From the NCBI RefSeq assembly GCF_002834225.1, contig NZ_NNSR01000073.1, forward strand, positions 1 through 64,000: a stretch of 64,000 bases of DNA, read 5' to 3'. The DNA comes from Ruminococcus bromii. GTDB taxonomy: Bacteria > Bacillota > Clostridia > Oscillospirales > Acutalibacteraceae. The notes under the pieces were generated by a model, which had not been told where the DNA came from, ran no database searches, and saw only the letters and a program-made list of their open reading frames with translations. The position numbers were made by a program, and so were the translations under genes. Positions 42,009-49,894 of the stretch are shown one piece after another; the first letter of the stretch is position 1; each line of letters begins with the position of its first letter.

Positions 42009-43310
42009 ATGAGCAGACGAAACGATTACGATTATTTTGATCTTGATAATTTTGATGACAGCATAGACAGCCGCGAATATCGCCGCAGACAGCAGCGCCG
42101 TCCTGCAAGCTATGCCGCAAGGCCGTCTTCTCAGCGCTCCTCAAGAAGACCTGTCAGAAGAAAAAATAAGAGAAGAACAAGAAACAGAATTATCATTGTT
42201 ACAAGCGCAATTGTAATTTTGCTTGTTATCATATTGATTTTGTCATCTATTATAAAGGGCTGTTCAAAGGACGACTCGCTTTCAAAAATTCCGACAGGAA
42301 CAGTCGGAACAACAGCACCTGCCGTTCAGACTGCAACAACCGCCGATAAATCCGGCGGCGCCGCAGATGAGCTTTCGCCAACCTATTTTATGACGCCTAA
42401 CATAAAGGATGACAATACTAACGGTACTCTTGCCTACAGCATTTATGTGTGGAACAAGACCGGCTATGAACTGTTCTCAAGCGATAACGCAAGAGCGCAG
42501 AACTATGCGAAGACAATCAACGGCTTTGCCGACAAGTTCGGCAGTTCCGTAAAGGTTTACGATATGATTGTTCCCAACCATACGGAAATGGGGCTTCCGC
42601 AAAGACTTAAGGACAGCGACGCTCCGTCAACCTCACAGGCAGACAACATCAAGGCTGCTTATGCGGCTCTTTCGGACAAGGTGACTCCGATTAACTGCTA
42701 CAACCGTCTTGCGGAGCATAACACGGATTACATCTACTTCAAGAGCGATCATCACTGGACAGGTCTTGGTTCTTACTATGCCTACACAGCGTTTGCCGAT
42801 ACAAATGATTTGCCTGTTCTTTCACTTGACGACTGTGAGGAACAGAAGATTAACGGCTTTACCGGCTCGTTTACAAACTCGGCAGACGGACTTGACAGCG
42901 ACACGGTAAGTTACTGGAAACTACCATATAATGTGACAATGGATATTACTCAGGCCGACGGTTCTTCGGCAAGCTATGATAGCCCTTACTATGAAGCCGC
43001 AGAGGGCGGTTCAAACACCTACGGTGTGTTTATTATGGGCGACAACGCTCTTACCGTTCTCAAGTCCGGCTCTGAAAATGCTGAGGCAGGCAAGAAAATT
43101 GCCGTTGTAAAAGAAAGCTACGGCAATGCCCTTGTTCCGTATCTTACAAACAACTATGAAGAGGTTCATGTTGTCGATTTTAGATATTTCAATCAAAATC
43201 TTGTTAATTACTGCAAAACGAACGGTATTAACGAGGTGCTGTTTGTTAACGGCGTAATGAGTGCAAATACTCAGGTTCAGCTTGACAGTATGAGCAATCT
43301 TTTTAACTGA
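42009..43310 (+). CDS. DHHW-motif membrane-anchored protein (SGNH/AlgX-like)
   Basis: The 433-aa protein has a Tyr/Asp-rich start, an Arg/Lys-rich stretch (about 20-65), one membrane helix (about 66-88) and an extracellular domain. DHHW at 247-250 (YFKSDHHWTGLGSYYAY) names the DHHW family, related to SGNH acyl-esterase-like proteins such as AlgJ/AlgX and DltD that modify surface polymers. A late MGDNA and VKESYGNALVPYL fit the SGNH-like fold. I chose ATG 42009 after GGGAGAG. It may act in exopolysaccharide or wall modification; the substrate is unknown. Confidence 0.82.
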   Translation: MSRRNDYDYFDLDNFDDSIDSREYRRRQQRRPASYAARPSSQRSSRRPVRRKNKRRTRNRIIIVTSAIVILLVIILILSSIIKGCSKDDSLSKIPTGTVGTTAPAVQTATTADKSGGAADELSPTYFMTPNIKDDNTNGTLAYSIYVWNKTGYELFSSDNARAQNYAKTINGFADKFGSSVKVYDMIVPNHTEMGLPQRLKDSDAPSTSQADNIKAAYAALSDKVTPINCYNRLAEHNTDYIYFKSDHHWTGLGSYYAYTAFADTNDLPVLSLDDCEEQKINGFTGSFTNSADGLDSDTVSYWKLPYNVTMDITQADGSSASYDSPYYEAAEGGSNTYGVFIMGDNALTVLKSGSENAEAGKKIAVVKESYGNALVPYLTNNYEEVHVVDFRYFNQNLVNYCKTNGINEVLFVNGVMSANTQVQLDSMSNLFN

Positions 43311-43341
43311 CAGTTCAAATTTATCGCAGAAAAGGAGGTGT

Positions 43342-44043
43342 ATGCCGATGATAGCGGACAATGTAAAAGTGAATGTTTTCGGAAAAATCAGTGACAGGCT
43401 TTATTCGGCACAGATTACCTCCGGCTCTGTGACGAGCAGGAGCGCGTATGTCATTTCGCACAAGCCTGTTACAGAGTATTTTGAAGGCGTTGTTGTTGCG
43501 GTGGCTGAATTTGACGGTTTGGACGGCGAGCGCCCGATTGTTTCACAGTTCGGCGAGGTGTTTTATGAGCCCGAGCTGCGACAGGTGCTTTCAAGGCTGA
43601 AAAATATTAAGCTGAAAAGCATTGTTTGCCTTTACGAAAAGTCCTGCGGCGCTGTTATCTTTTATAAGAGCAGACAGAATACGAAAATTTTGCTTGTAAA
43701 GAACAGCAACGGCAGGTATTGGAGCTTTCCGAAGGGGCATATCGAAGAGGGCGAAAACGAACATCAGACGGCTATCCGTGAAATTAAAGAGGAAACAGGG
43801 CTTGATGTTGTGATTGAAAACGACTTTCGTGAAATCAGCGAGTACTGTCCTTTCGGCAAAATCCGCAAAAGGGTTGTCTTTTTTCTTGCACAGGCATTTA
43901 CGGATAATGTGACGATTCAGGAAGAGGAAATTGACAGTTATATTTGGGTTGACTTGCAGCAGGCACGGAAAATGTGCTCATACGATAATGATTTGAGAAT
44001 TATTGATAAAGCCGAAACGGCTATTCATCTGCTCAGAAACTAA
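43342..44043 (+). CDS. NUDIX hydrolase with conserved N-terminal domain
   Basis: The 233-aa protein has a complete Nudix box at 132-154 (GHIEEGENEHQTAIREIKEE, then TG), with all metal-binding glutamates. The first 95 residues are a separate conserved domain (GKISDRLYSAQI and AYVISHKPVTEYFEGVVVAV) that I do not recognise by name. NUDIX enzymes cleave nucleoside diphosphate-linked compounds such as oxidised nucleotides, Ap4A or nucleotide sugars. It lies 31 bases after the DHHW gene and ends in a terminator at 44070. Confidence 0.88.
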   Translation: MPMIADNVKVNVFGKISDRLYSAQITSGSVTSRSAYVISHKPVTEYFEGVVVAVAEFDGLDGERPIVSQFGEVFYEPELRQVLSRLKNIKLKSIVCLYEKSCGAVIFYKSRQNTKILLVKNSNGRYWSFPKGHIEEGENEHQTAIREIKEETGLDVVIENDFREISEYCPFGKIRKRVVFFLAQAFTDNVTIQEEEIDSYIWVDLQQARKMCSYDNDLRIIDKAETAIHLLRN

Positions 44044-44069
44044 AAATTGATAAATAACCTTGAAATTTG

Positions 44070-44105
44070 CAGGTACACGGTTGTGTACCTGTTTTTTGAT
44101 TTTTA
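44070..44105 (+). terminator. Terminator of NUDIX gene
   Basis: CAGGTACAC (44070-44078) pairs with GTGTACCTG (44083-44091), then TTTTTTGATTTTT. Confidence 0.85.
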
Positions 44106-44154
44106 CGGGTATTTTCTGTGGAATAAAAATGTTGAAAAAACATAAAAAATAACC

Positions 44155-44325
44155 CTTGACACACATATTATACAGTTAGTAATAGAGCTGTAATGTTAAA
44201 TTTCTTTATGAGAAATGTGGAAAACTCGGTTTTTGGATGTTAAAAGTTACAGGTTTGTAAACTTCGTGTAATATCAGCTTTTCATAACACGACTTTTAAC
44301 ACTTTCAACATAGTTTTCCACATTG
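44155..44325 (+). other. Promoter-led nested inverted repeats without an ORF
   Basis: This part of the 442-bp gap begins with TTGACA (44156-44161) and a TAATAG/GTAATA -10 at 17-18 nt. Downstream AATGTGGAAAAC (44214-44225) is perfectly complementary to GTTTTCCACATT (44313-44324), and inside it GTTAAAAGT (44239-44247) to ACTTTTAAC (44292-44300). The transcript could form a hairpin of about 110 nt. It may be a small RNA or a MITE. No ORF is credible. Confidence 0.4.
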
Positions 44326-44485
44326 TTGTTGAAAATGTTGAATTATACAGAATGTAAATGTGCCGATTTGGAAAAATAAATCGCAAATTTGCAAACAGAA
44401 ATAACAGGGATTACTGTTTTTGAAAACCTTAAAGGGTAATATTTGACAATTGCGGCTCATAGAATACAACGGCGAGGTGTGTTTT

Positions 44486-45067
44486 ATGAAAAAAGAAACC
44501 GTAAAAATGCAGATATGGGGAATTATCGTTGTGCCGCTGATGATAATTTTGTTTAAAAATCTGTATTCGCTCACAAACGGCGCTTTGCTGGGGATTTTCT
44601 TCGGCTCGGTAAACAACAGTATGTGGGAACAGACCAAGGTTGTAATGCTGTCATATTTTATATGGAGTCTTGTTGAGGCTGTGGGCAAAAGGTCGGGATT
44701 CCACCGCTTTGCCGTGTCAAGAATAATTTCGCTGTGGTTTGTCGGAATATTCTGTCTTGCGTCATATCTGCTAATCTATGCACTCGGTGTTGAAAGTGCA
44801 GGTCTACCAAGGTTAATTTGTGCAATTGCCGTGTGTTTTTCTGCGTTTGCACTCAGCGCAAGGCTTGAATACGGCGAAAGAAAAATTGAACAGCTTTTTT
44901 TGCCTTGCGTGTTTATGATGTTGCTGTTGATTGCCGTGTACTGCAGCTTTACGGTGTTTCCGCCGCATATGGTGATTTTTGAGGATACGGCTATGGGAAT
45001 GTACGGCATTATTCCCGAATACATCGACTCCGGAGCGATTGCTCTTGATACATTGTACAGAGTTTGA
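44486..45067 (+). CDS. Six-helix membrane protein of unknown function (DUF6512-like)
   Basis: The 193-aa protein is almost wholly hydrophobic, with six predicted helices. The start has SLTNGALLGIFFGSVNNSMWEQTKVVMLSYF, longer than a simple helix, with a conserved-looking SxNNSxWEQ loop. This matches a family of small Clostridia membrane proteins as I recall it (DUF6512), with unknown role. I chose ATG 44486, after GAGGTG. It does not obviously belong to the NUDIX or rlmB unit. Confidence 0.7.
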   Translation: MKKETVKMQIWGIIVVPLMIILFKNLYSLTNGALLGIFFGSVNNSMWEQTKVVMLSYFIWSLVEAVGKRSGFHRFAVSRIISLWFVGIFCLASYLLIYALGVESAGLPRLICAIAVCFSAFALSARLEYGERKIEQLFLPCVFMMLLLIAVYCSFTVFPPHMVIFEDTAMGMYGIIPEYIDSGAIALDTLYRV

Positions 45068-45087
45068 TTTTTTAAGATAAAAGGTAT

Positions 45088-45115
45088 TTTACAATTTTTT
45101 GTTTTGTGTTATAAT
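45088..45115 (+). promoter_or_regulatory. Promoter of rlmB
   Basis: TTTACA (45088-45093), 16 nt, TATAAT (45110-45115). A GTGTCCG/CGGACAC hairpin (45140-45157) lies in the leader. Confidence 0.55.
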
Positions 45116-45182
45116 TAACGCTATAAAGAAAATGAAAGAGTGTGTCCGATGCGGACACGAAAAATCTTAACAAGGCTGATTT

Positions 45183-45944
45183 ATGATGAAAAACGAAAAA
45201 ATTGAAAATACAGAGCAAAAGCCCGATGTAATTGCAGGACGAAATCCTGTAAGCGAGGCTGTTCGCAGCAACCGCCCGATTGACAAAATTCTTGTTGCAA
45301 GGGGCGAAAAGAGCGGTGCGATTGTGGGAATACTTGCAAAAGCCCGTGACAAAAAAATACCCGTTAAAGAAGTTGACCGCACAAAGCTTGATTATGTGAG
45401 CGGCGGAGCAACTCATCAGGGCATTGTCGCATTTGCGGCGGCAAAGGATTATTCAACGGTTGAAGATATCCTTGAATATGCCGAAAGCAGAGGCGAAGCA
45501 CCGTTTGTTGTTGTGCTTGATGAGGTTGAAGACCCTCACAACCTCGGTGCAATAATAAGAACTGCGGAATGTGCCGGAGTTCACGGAATTATTATTCCCA
45601 AACGCAGAAGTGCCGGTTTAAGCTACACGGTTGCCAAAGCGTCTGCAGGCGCAATTGAATATATGCGTGTTGCAAGGGTGACCAATATCGCAGTTACGCT
45701 TGATGAACTCAAAGAAAAAGGCGTGTGGGTCTACGGCGCAGATATGGACGGCACGGATTATGACAAGTGCGATTTTTCGGGTGCGTGCGCAATTGTTATC
45801 GGCAACGAGGGCAAGGGCATTTCAAGGCTTGTTCGTGAAAAGTGCGATGTAATCGTGTCGTTGCCGATGAAAGGTCAGATAAATTCCCTCAACGCGTCGG
45901 TTGCCGCAGGAATTTTGATGTACAAAGCGATGAAAAACCGCTGA
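45183..45944 (+). CDS. rlmB: 23S rRNA (guanosine(2251)-2'-O)-methyltransferase RlmB
   Basis: The 253-aa SPOUT (SpoU/TrmH) enzyme has all three motifs: LDEVEDPHNLGAIIRTAECA, CAIVIGNEGKGISRLV and LPMKGQINSLNASVAAGILMY. The N-terminal substrate-binding domain starts IAGRNPVSEAVRS. The length suits RlmB rather than the shorter tRNA enzyme. ATG 45183 is preceded by AAGG; ATG 45186 is the alternative. Confidence 0.93.
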   Translation: MMKNEKIENTEQKPDVIAGRNPVSEAVRSNRPIDKILVARGEKSGAIVGILAKARDKKIPVKEVDRTKLDYVSGGATHQGIVAFAAAKDYSTVEDILEYAESRGEAPFVVVLDEVEDPHNLGAIIRTAECAGVHGIIIPKRRSAGLSYTVAKASAGAIEYMRVARVTNIAVTLDELKEKGVWVYGADMDGTDYDKCDFSGACAIVIGNEGKGISRLVREKCDVIVSLPMKGQINSLNASVAAGILMYKAMKNR

Positions 45945-45984
45945 TGTCAAATTGAAAGTTGAAAATTATTTGTACAATTTATGC

Positions 45985-46010
45985 GTAGGGGCGGATATTA
46001 TCCGCCCGTT
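45985..46010. repeat. REP-type hairpin related to the 9828 element
   Basis: TAGGGGCGGAT and ATCCGCCC form a short palindrome that matches one end of the element at 9828-9958. No second end is found within 300 bases. Confidence 0.5.
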
Positions 46011-46099
46011 TTGAAGAAATTTAATGTTTAAATAAAATCATTTGATGTTATCAAAGTTGTGTGTTTAAATGTCAAAGATTGTAAAAACAGAGAGTACAG

Positions 46100-46142
46100 C
46101 TCGGGCGGCATAGTTTCCGATAAATCTAACTATCTGCCCGAG
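46100..46142 (+). promoter_or_regulatory. Stem-loop upstream of the pseudo-ATPase gene
   Basis: CTCGGGCGGCATAG (46100-46113) pairs with CTATCTGCCCGAG (46130-46142), with small mismatches. It ends 10 bases before the AAGGAG site of the next gene. It may be a leader structure or a relic of the same repeat family. Confidence 0.4.
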
Positions 46143-46166
46143 AGTAAATAAAAAGGAGTGAATGCT

Positions 46167-48830
46167 TTGGCTGATATGGATAAGGACAGGCTCAAAGAGC
46201 TTGAAATTGAGAGCATACTCGAAGAAACCCACTATCTTGCCGATCAGGAGCGAATGGAGCAGACGGCTGAAAAGTACCGTGTAAAACCAAAGGTTGAGGA
46301 AATTTTCAGCAATGCAGATAAAAAGCCAAGATTGAAAAATGTAAGTCCGCTCGATGAGTCCGAACCCGACACCTCAAATTCAATAGTCGGAGATAAAACA
46401 GCCGCCACGATGCAGGCAGAGCTGATAATGGACGGAAATGACGATGAACTTGTAACTCCCGAACAGCTCAAAGCAGAAGCCGAAAAAAAGGCGGCAGAAA
46501 GAGCCGAAAAGGCTAAGCGTGAGTACGAAGAGGCAAAGAAAAAAGCCGCAGAGGAAGAAAATAAGATAGTGACCCTCACCCCCGAATACGACGAAAACAC
46601 AGAGTTTTCGGGTGAAGTACTCGGCGAGGTTGAGCAGTTTCGCGAGGATGCCGAAATCAAAAGCTACCATACAATTGATATTGATATTCCCGACGGTAAG
46701 ACTGAAAAAAAGGAAGAAAAAAAAGAGGACTCCGCCGAGGCGCTTAATACTCCTGTCCATCAGCTTCAACCCCCCGAAAAGCCGCCGCGCAAGGTGGTTG
46801 CAAAGGTTCCTGTTTACCGTCCCGATGAACCGAGGAACATTCTCAATGTCAAGGCAGGCAGATTTTCCGATGCCGTAGCTAACGAGTATGAGGAATATGT
46901 CCGTTCCAAAAATCCTTCGGTAATTGCTCATGTGCTTCGTCCCGAAACAGCTGTTGCCGATGAAGGAGCTGCCCCTGCCGAGCAAAATCACAAGGACAGT
47001 CGTCCTTTGGGCGAAAAAGTGATTTCTGCACTTGTAGGAATTTTCTCAAAGGATGAGTCGGATGACAGCGATACCGTCAAAGACGAAAATGCCGAGCCTG
47101 TTGAGGATTATACGGGCGAAGAGGACGAAAGAAGCATATTTTATGAGCTTAACCATAATATAAAAAAGCTGTTTATGAGAAGTCTGCTTTCGGGAATTAT
47201 TGCGGCTATAGTTGTTGTGCTTACGGTTGTGACAAGACTTTTCCCGAGTGGAATCTGTTCCGCAATACCGTTTGCGCCTGCGGCATATGCAATTTTACTG
47301 TTTGTTCTTATGGCGGCGTCACTTGTGCTTAACCGTGTTGCAATGCTGAGCGGACTTTCACCGCTTGTTCGTGTAAAGGGCAATTCAGACACGGCTGTTG
47401 CAGTTGCCGGTGCGGCAGGAATGATTCAGATAATAGTGTCGTTTTTCTGCCTCGGCGATTTAAACGGCTTCTATGTAAATTATTACACGGTAATTCCGTT
47501 GATTGCTTTTTTTGCGAACAATGTCGGCAAGCTTCTGATGGTTCTTCGTGTAAAGGACAATTTCCGCTTTGTGTCGTCAAAGGGTCAGAAGTATGCTTCA
47601 AAAATTTATAATAATGAATCTGTTGCAAGACAGATGATGAGCGGCACCGCCGCCGACCGTCCCATTATTGCCTATCAGCATAAGACCAAATTTCCGGCAA
47701 ACTTTCTGAAAATATCTTATGCGCCCGACCCGAGTGAGGATTTGGCGTCAAAGCTTGCCCCGATAACAACGGTTGCGTCAGTGATAATCGCGATTATATA
47801 CGGTATTGTTAAAATGTCGTTTGCAGACGCGTTGAACGCATTTGCGCTTGTAGCGGCGGTATCTGTTCCGGTGGCAACGCTTTTGTCGGTAAATGCGCCT
47901 GTGAGAAAGCTCTGCAAAACTTTGCTTTCTTACGGTGCAATGCTTTCGGGCTATCCGTCGGTAAAGCAGTTCTGCGACAGCACTGCAGTTATGATAGATG
48001 CAACCGAGCTGTTTCCTGCTGAGTCAATCTCACTTGAGGGAATTAAAACCTTTGAGGAGTACGCAATTGACGAGTCGCTTTTGTGTGGCATAGCAATTCT
48101 TAAAGAAGCTCAGAACCCAATTGCAAATGCATTTGATTCGGTTGTTGCCGAAACAAACGAAACTCTTCCCGAGGTTGAAAGTGTGCTGTACGAGGACGAA
48201 ATCGGTCTTGTCGGCTGGATTAACAGCGAGAGAATCCTTGTCGGCTCACGCACCCTTATGGAAAAATACAGCGTTGAAGTTCCTAATATTGAATACGAGG
48301 AGAAATACACCTCCTGCGGCAGACAGGTTACATATCTTTCGAGAGCGGGCAGACTCGTTGCAATGTTCGTTACAAAATATACCGCCGACCCTCAGCTTAA
48401 GGCTGAAATGCAAAGAGCCGAAACCAACGGCGTCAGTTTTCTTATCAGAACAACCGATTATAATGTTACAAATGACCTTATTGCAAATCTTTACGATTTG
48501 TTCTACCGCAGTATCAAGGTGCTTCCGACAGGACTCGGAAATGTTCTCAAGGAGGCGGAGGATACGGTTGAGGAAACCTCCCGTTCCTACCTCATTACAA
48601 ACGGCAAGGCCGCTTCGCTTGCCCGTGCCGTAACAGGCTGTGTGAAGATTAAGCATAATATTTCTCTTTCAATTATAATTCAGCTGATTGCCGTAATTCT
48701 CGGATTGCTTGTGGCGTCAACCCTTTCGCTGTATGCCGGGGTGAGTGTTATGGGTTCGCTTGAAGTCTTGATTTATGCGTTGTTCTGGGGTGCCGCCGCT
48801 GTGTTTGCCCCCGCACTTCAAAAACCGTAG
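46167..48830 (+). CDS. P-type ATPase-like protein lacking catalytic motifs
   Basis: The 887-aa protein has a charged, disordered N-terminus of about 320 residues rich in Ala, Glu and Lys, then eight hydrophobic helices in the 4-2-2 layout of P1B (heavy-metal) ATPases. The soluble parts align by position with the P and N domains, but the key motifs are lost: DKTGT is DSTAV (604-608), TGD is TTD (762-764), GDGxND is not found, and the CPC helix has no cysteine (VAAVSVPVATLLSVNAP). The A-domain TGE is also missing. It cannot be an ion pump of the normal kind. TTG 46167, 8 nt after AAGGAG, is the likely start. It lies 14 bases upstream of rpe. Confidence 0.8.
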   Translation: MADMDKDRLKELEIESILEETHYLADQERMEQTAEKYRVKPKVEEIFSNADKKPRLKNVSPLDESEPDTSNSIVGDKTAATMQAELIMDGNDDELVTPEQLKAEAEKKAAERAEKAKREYEEAKKKAAEEENKIVTLTPEYDENTEFSGEVLGEVEQFREDAEIKSYHTIDIDIPDGKTEKKEEKKEDSAEALNTPVHQLQPPEKPPRKVVAKVPVYRPDEPRNILNVKAGRFSDAVANEYEEYVRSKNPSVIAHVLRPETAVADEGAAPAEQNHKDSRPLGEKVISALVGIFSKDESDDSDTVKDENAEPVEDYTGEEDERSIFYELNHNIKKLFMRSLLSGIIAAIVVVLTVVTRLFPSGICSAIPFAPAAYAILLFVLMAASLVLNRVAMLSGLSPLVRVKGNSDTAVAVAGAAGMIQIIVSFFCLGDLNGFYVNYYTVIPLIAFFANNVGKLLMVLRVKDNFRFVSSKGQKYASKIYNNESVARQMMSGTAADRPIIAYQHKTKFPANFLKISYAPDPSEDLASKLAPITTVASVIIAIIYGIVKMSFADALNAFALVAAVSVPVATLLSVNAPVRKLCKTLLSYGAMLSGYPSVKQFCDSTAVMIDATELFPAESISLEGIKTFEEYAIDESLLCGIAILKEAQNPIANAFDSVVAETNETLPEVESVLYEDEIGLVGWINSERILVGSRTLMEKYSVEVPNIEYEEKYTSCGRQVTYLSRAGRLVAMFVTKYTADPQLKAEMQRAETNGVSFLIRTTDYNVTNDLIANLYDLFYRSIKVLPTGLGNVLKEAEDTVEETSRSYLITNGKAASLARAVTGCVKIKHNISLSIIIQLIAVILGLLVASTLSLYAGVSVMGSLEVLIYALFWGAAAVFAPALQKP

Positions 48831-48844
48831 AAAGGATGTAAAGT

Positions 48845-49492
48845 ATGAAAATAGCTCCGTCACTTTTATCTTGTGACTTTTCAAAAATGGGTGAAGAAAT
48901 AGAAAGAATGGATCAGGCCGGTGCAGATTGGATGCACCTTGATGTTATGGACGGTCACTTTGTTCCCAACATAACCTTCGGTGCACCGATTATCAAGGCG
49001 GTAAGAAAGCTTTCAAACCGTCCGTTTGATGTTCATCTTATGATAAGTGAGCCGCTTAAGTATATTGATGATTTTGCCGACGCAGGCGCTGATATCATCA
49101 CATTTCATGTTGAGTGTGATTCCGATATTGACAGTACGATTGATAAAATCAAGTCAAGAGGAGTAAAGCCGGGGCTTGTGCTAAAGCCAAACACTCCTGC
49201 ATGGACAGTGTTCCCGTATCTTGAAAAGCTTGATGTCGTACTTGTTATGACAGTTGAACCCGGATTCGGCGGTCAAAGCTTTATGCCGAATATGATGCCG
49301 AAAGTTAAGGAAATCAAGAGAGAATGTCACCGCAGAGGTCTGGACAATATCCTGATTGAGGCTGACGGGGGAATCGGAAGAGATACAATTGAACAGGCTG
49401 CCGACGCAGGCGTTGATGTGTGCGTTGCGGGAACGGCTGTTTTCAGAGCCGCAGATCCGGCAAAGGCAATTGAACTGTTTAAAACTTTTTGA
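48845..49492 (+). CDS. rpe: Ribulose-phosphate 3-epimerase
   Basis: The 215-aa TIM-barrel enzyme interconverts ribulose-5-phosphate and xylulose-5-phosphate. Motifs are IAPSLLSCDF, LDVMDGHFVPNITFG (with the metal Asp and His), VMTVEPGFGGQSFM and EADGGIG. It directly follows the pseudo-ATPase gene, with an AAAGGATG site in the gap. Confidence 0.97.
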   Translation: MKIAPSLLSCDFSKMGEEIERMDQAGADWMHLDVMDGHFVPNITFGAPIIKAVRKLSNRPFDVHLMISEPLKYIDDFADAGADIITFHVECDSDIDSTIDKIKSRGVKPGLVLKPNTPAWTVFPYLEKLDVVLVMTVEPGFGGQSFMPNMMPKVKEIKRECHRRGLDNILIEADGGIGRDTIEQAADAGVDVCVAGTAVFRAADPAKAIELFKTF

Positions 49493-49894
49493 CGCTTTTA
49501 TAAAACGGACAATCGGATTAAATTGCCGACAGCAATACTGTCCGCACCGAAATTGCTCTTGACACAGACTTTTTCTTACAAAACAATTGTTGATAGATAA
49601 AATTAAATACTATAGTATTATTATCGGTTATTTCTTTACTGTGAAACGAAAAGAAGACGATGTTCACAATAATCAGACATTAAATTTGTGCATAATAGCA
49701 AATGTACCGTTATTTTGCACATATTTTAAGGCGAAAAATTTTCGTTAAAAGAATAACACTTTTGTTGTATGAACGACAACATTGTGCTATAATTTTAATT
49801 GAGCTCGGTAGTTCGGAACGATTGAAATACCGAGGTTTGGAAGTTAGTCACAATTTGTGACACAAGTATATTTTATTTTTAAGGAGTAATTAGC
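49493..49894. other. AT-rich gap between rpe and the modular secreted protein
   Basis: The 402-bp gap has no ORF. It holds the promoter at 49765-49793, a CTCGGTA/TACCGAG hairpin (about 49804-49833) and a perfect palindrome at 49847-49861. Confidence 0.5.
49765..49793 (+). promoter_or_regulatory. Promoter of the modular secreted protein
   Basis: TTGTAT (49765-49770), 17 nt, TATAAT (49788-49793). The leader of about 95 nt contains a hairpin and the palindrome GTCACAATTTGTGAC (49847-49861), a possible regulator site. Confidence 0.65.

Noticed and set aside
46244..46991. Long minus-strand ORFs opposite the pseudo-ATPase N-terminus
   Set aside because: They are shadows produced by the Glu/Lys/Ala-rich coding strand; no ribosome binding sites and low-complexity Ser/Phe composition.
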